DNA of 6,814 bases from PWQG01 sp041685555 (GTDB lineage Bacteria > Pseudomonadota > Gammaproteobacteria > Pseudomonadales > Pseudohongiellaceae), in contig JAWLFN010000155.1 in the NCBI GenBank assembly GCA_041685555.1, positions 1-6,814 of the forward strand, in the 5' to 3' direction. Within the stretch, counting starts at the first letter, position 1; the number at the start of each line of letters is the position of its first letter. Positions 5,765 through 6,814 of this stretch are shown here, in pieces. The notes below the pieces were generated by a model. That model saw only the letters and a program-made list of their open reading frames with translations. It did not search any database and had not been told where the DNA came from. A program made the position numbers and the translations under genes.

Positions 5765-6583
5765 GTGAGCGGCCTGGACAGAATTCGACACATCATCTGC
5801 ATTGCATCCGGCAAAGGCGGGGTCGGGAAGTCGACCACGGCCATCAACCTGGCCGTGGCCTTGCAGCAACAGGGGTTGCGTGTCGGCTTGCTGGATGCCG
5901 ATGTGTATGGTCCCAGTCAGCCGACCATGCTGGGTGTCAGGGCCGGTACTCGGCCGGTAGTCCGCGACGGCAATTTCATGGAACCTGTGGTGGCGCACGG
6001 ACTGGAGTCGAACTCCATGGGATATCTGGTGGATGGCAGCACCGCGATGGTCTGGCGGGCACCGATGATCGTCGGCGCATTCAACCAGTTGTTGAAACAG
6101 ACGCTGTGGTCCGGGCTGGACTACCTGATCGTGGATATGCCGCCAGGGACCGGTGATATCCAGCTGAGCCTGTCGCAGTCCGTGCAGCTGAGTGGCGCGG
6201 TCGTAGTGACGACTCCGCAGGACGTGGCGCTGCTGGATGCCAGAAAGGGCATAGAGATGTTCCGCAAGGTGAATGTGCCGTTGCTTGGCGTCGTGGAGAA
6301 TATGGGGATCCATATCTGCTCCAACTGCGGGCATGCCGAAGCCATTTTCGGTGAAGGGGGAGGAGAGCAGTTGTCACGCGACTACGGCGTGGATGTGATC
6401 GGTTCTCTGCCTCTGGACCTGTCGATCCGGGAGCACACCGATGCGGGTGTACCGGTGTTGGTGGCGGAGCCGGAAGGTCAGGTCGCTGCTGCGTATCATC
6501 GGTTGGCAGACAGGTTGCGAGAGCAGGTCGAGTTGTCCGGTCGCGATGATGACATGCCGACGGTCTCGGTGACCGACGACTGA
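5765..6583 (+). CDS. apbC: ApbC/Mrp family Fe-S cluster carrier ATPase, short form
   Basis: P-loop ATPase of the Mrp/NBP35 group (MinD/ParA-like fold), which binds a [4Fe-4S] cluster between two subunits and passes it to apo-proteins in the cytoplasm. At 272 residues it has: the deviant Walker A GKGGVGKST (16-24) with the signature Lys17 and the P-loop Lys22; LLDADVYGPSQPTMLG (42-57); the family block FMEPVVAHGLESNSMGYLV; Walker B LIVDMPPGTGD (121-131); VVTTPQDVALLD; and the cluster ligands Cys185-x-x-Cys188 followed by EAIFGEGGG. It lacks the N-terminal MIP18/DUF59-like domain of about 90 residues found in E. coli Mrp (369 residues). The GTG start behind GGAGGAA shows that this absence is real, and no remnant is encoded just upstream. 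The C-terminus is acidic (RDDDMPTVSVTDD). It is apparently monocistronic, divergent from the secreted-protein gene, and followed by a hairpin. Confidence 0.95.
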   Translation: MSGLDRIRHIICIASGKGGVGKSTTAINLAVALQQQGLRVGLLDADVYGPSQPTMLGVRAGTRPVVRDGNFMEPVVAHGLESNSMGYLVDGSTAMVWRAPMIVGAFNQLLKQTLWSGLDYLIVDMPPGTGDIQLSLSQSVQLSGAVVVTTPQDVALLDARKGIEMFRKVNVPLLGVVENMGIHICSNCGHAEAIFGEGGGEQLSRDYGVDVIGSLPLDLSIREHTDAGVPVLVAEPEGQVAAAYHRLADRLREQVELSGRDDDMPTVSVTDD

Positions 6584-6617
6584 ACCTCCTTCTGTTGTTG
6601 CGAAGTGAAATGCGTGA

Positions 6618-6641
6618 CGCCGCCAGCGACTACTGGCGGCG
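6618..6641. terminator. Perfect 9-bp inverted repeat between convergent genes, likely bidirectional terminator
   Basis: CGCCGCCAG (6618-6626), a 6-nt loop (6627-6632) and CTGGCGGCG (6633-6641) give a perfect GC-rich stem, 34 bp after the ApbC stop and 26 bp past the symporter stop on the other strand. The trailing sequence is CTTCTCT on the plus strand and TCACGCATTT on the minus strand, so neither side has a strong U tract. Its position between two convergent genes is the main support. Confidence 0.55.
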
Positions 6642-6649
6642 CTTCTCTA

Positions 6650-6692
6650 CCCGGCGCTGATCCGCACTCAGTGCGGAGCAACAGACGCCGGG
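6650..6692. repeat. Two-level hairpin around the symporter stop codon
   Basis: The inner stem TCCGCAC/GTGCGGA (6661-6667 with 6671-6677) is perfect, with a 3-nt loop. It lies within an outer 7-bp stem CCCGGCG/CGCCGGG (6650-6656 with 6686-6692). The outer stem is separated from the inner one by 4 and 8 unpaired bases. On the minus strand the 3-nt loop is exactly the TGA stop of the symporter gene. It may protect the 3' end of the transcript or help termination; this is inference. Confidence 0.5.
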
Positions 6693-6814
6693 GTACCCTC
6701 CTCGCCGGGAAGGCGGATGTTCTCGACGATTTCCTGTACTTCAGCCGGTGGCGGTGCCGTGAATCGACAGACGGTCAGGGCGACGACTGTGTTGATGAGC
6801 GTGCCCATTGTGCC
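6668..6814 (-). CDS. C-terminus of a Na+/solute symporter (acetate-symporter type), 5'-truncated by the window edge
   Basis: Reading the minus strand from the window edge gives 48 residues ending in a TGA at 6670-6668. They comprise the end of a hydrophobic helix (GTLINTVVALTVCRF) and then a cytoplasmic tail with TAPPPAEVQEIVENIRLP. The 'TPPPPxEVQxxVExIRxP' tail directly after the last membrane helix is typical, from memory, of sodium:solute symporter family members annotated as cation/acetate symporters in gammaproteobacteria (the VC_2705-like group). Such proteins take up small carboxylates with Na+ through the inner membrane. Only about a tenth of the protein is visible, so the substrate is not assigned. 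It converges on the ApbC gene, 84 bp between stops. Confidence 0.68.
   Translation of the reverse strand, partial: GTMGTLINTVVALTVCRFTAPPPAEVQEIVENIRLPGEEGTPASVAPH

Noticed and set aside
6496..6681. 61-codon minus-strand frame across the ApbC end and the terminator-like hairpin
   Set aside because: It spans the inverted repeats and overlaps both flanking genes in other frames. The symporter frame explains the right part.

Overview
The window is a compact, GC-rich chromosomal segment, most likely from a gammaproteobacterium. The supports are an ApbC/Mrp-type FeS carrier, the tail of an acetate-type Na+/solute symporter, a small Rieske protein of a kind common in gammaproteobacteria, and dense mixed-strand gene packing. 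The taxon is an inference from gene types; no rRNA or marker gene is present. I see no mobile element, CRISPR array or tRNA, and no sign of recent transfer.

Layout. Bases 2-760 (+) hold the C-terminal two thirds of a PLP-dependent class I/II aminotransferase that enters from the left. Its end overlaps, tail to tail, the end of a minus-strand operon covering 2861 to 741. That operon reads, in transcription order: a small one-TM coiled-coil protein with a TTG start, a cystathionine gamma-synthase-family PLP enzyme, and a small Rieske [2Fe-2S] protein that begins 2 nt after the stop of the PLP enzyme. A credible sigma70-type promoter lies just upstream of the operon. Upstream of it on the same strand, 4239 to 2938 encodes a 433-residue membrane-anchored protein of unknown function. 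Its N-terminal half resembles YpmS/DUF2140-like proteins, and its C-terminal domain is helical and rich in conserved-looking motifs.

This gene is divergent from a coiled-coil lipoprotein (4329-4970, +). The lipoprotein converges on a small secreted protein of unknown family (5568 to 4990, -). A 196-bp divergent region then leads to a short ApbC/Mrp ATPase (5765-6583, +), which has an excellent Shine-Dalgarno sequence and a GTG start but lacks the usual N-terminal MIP18-like domain. The right edge carries a strong inverted repeat between convergent genes and the last 48 codons of a Na+/solute symporter on the minus strand, whose stop codon sits in the loop of a perfect hairpin.

How the genes relate. 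Two themes appear: amino-acid/sulfur metabolism with FeS chemistry (aminotransferase, CGS-like enzyme, Rieske protein, ApbC), and a run of three envelope proteins without known function (membrane-anchored, lipoprotein, secreted). Only the three-gene minus-strand operon is supported as a unit by spacing. No complete new system can be shown, but the CGS-like/Rieske coupling and the uncharacterised envelope pair are the parts most worth following.
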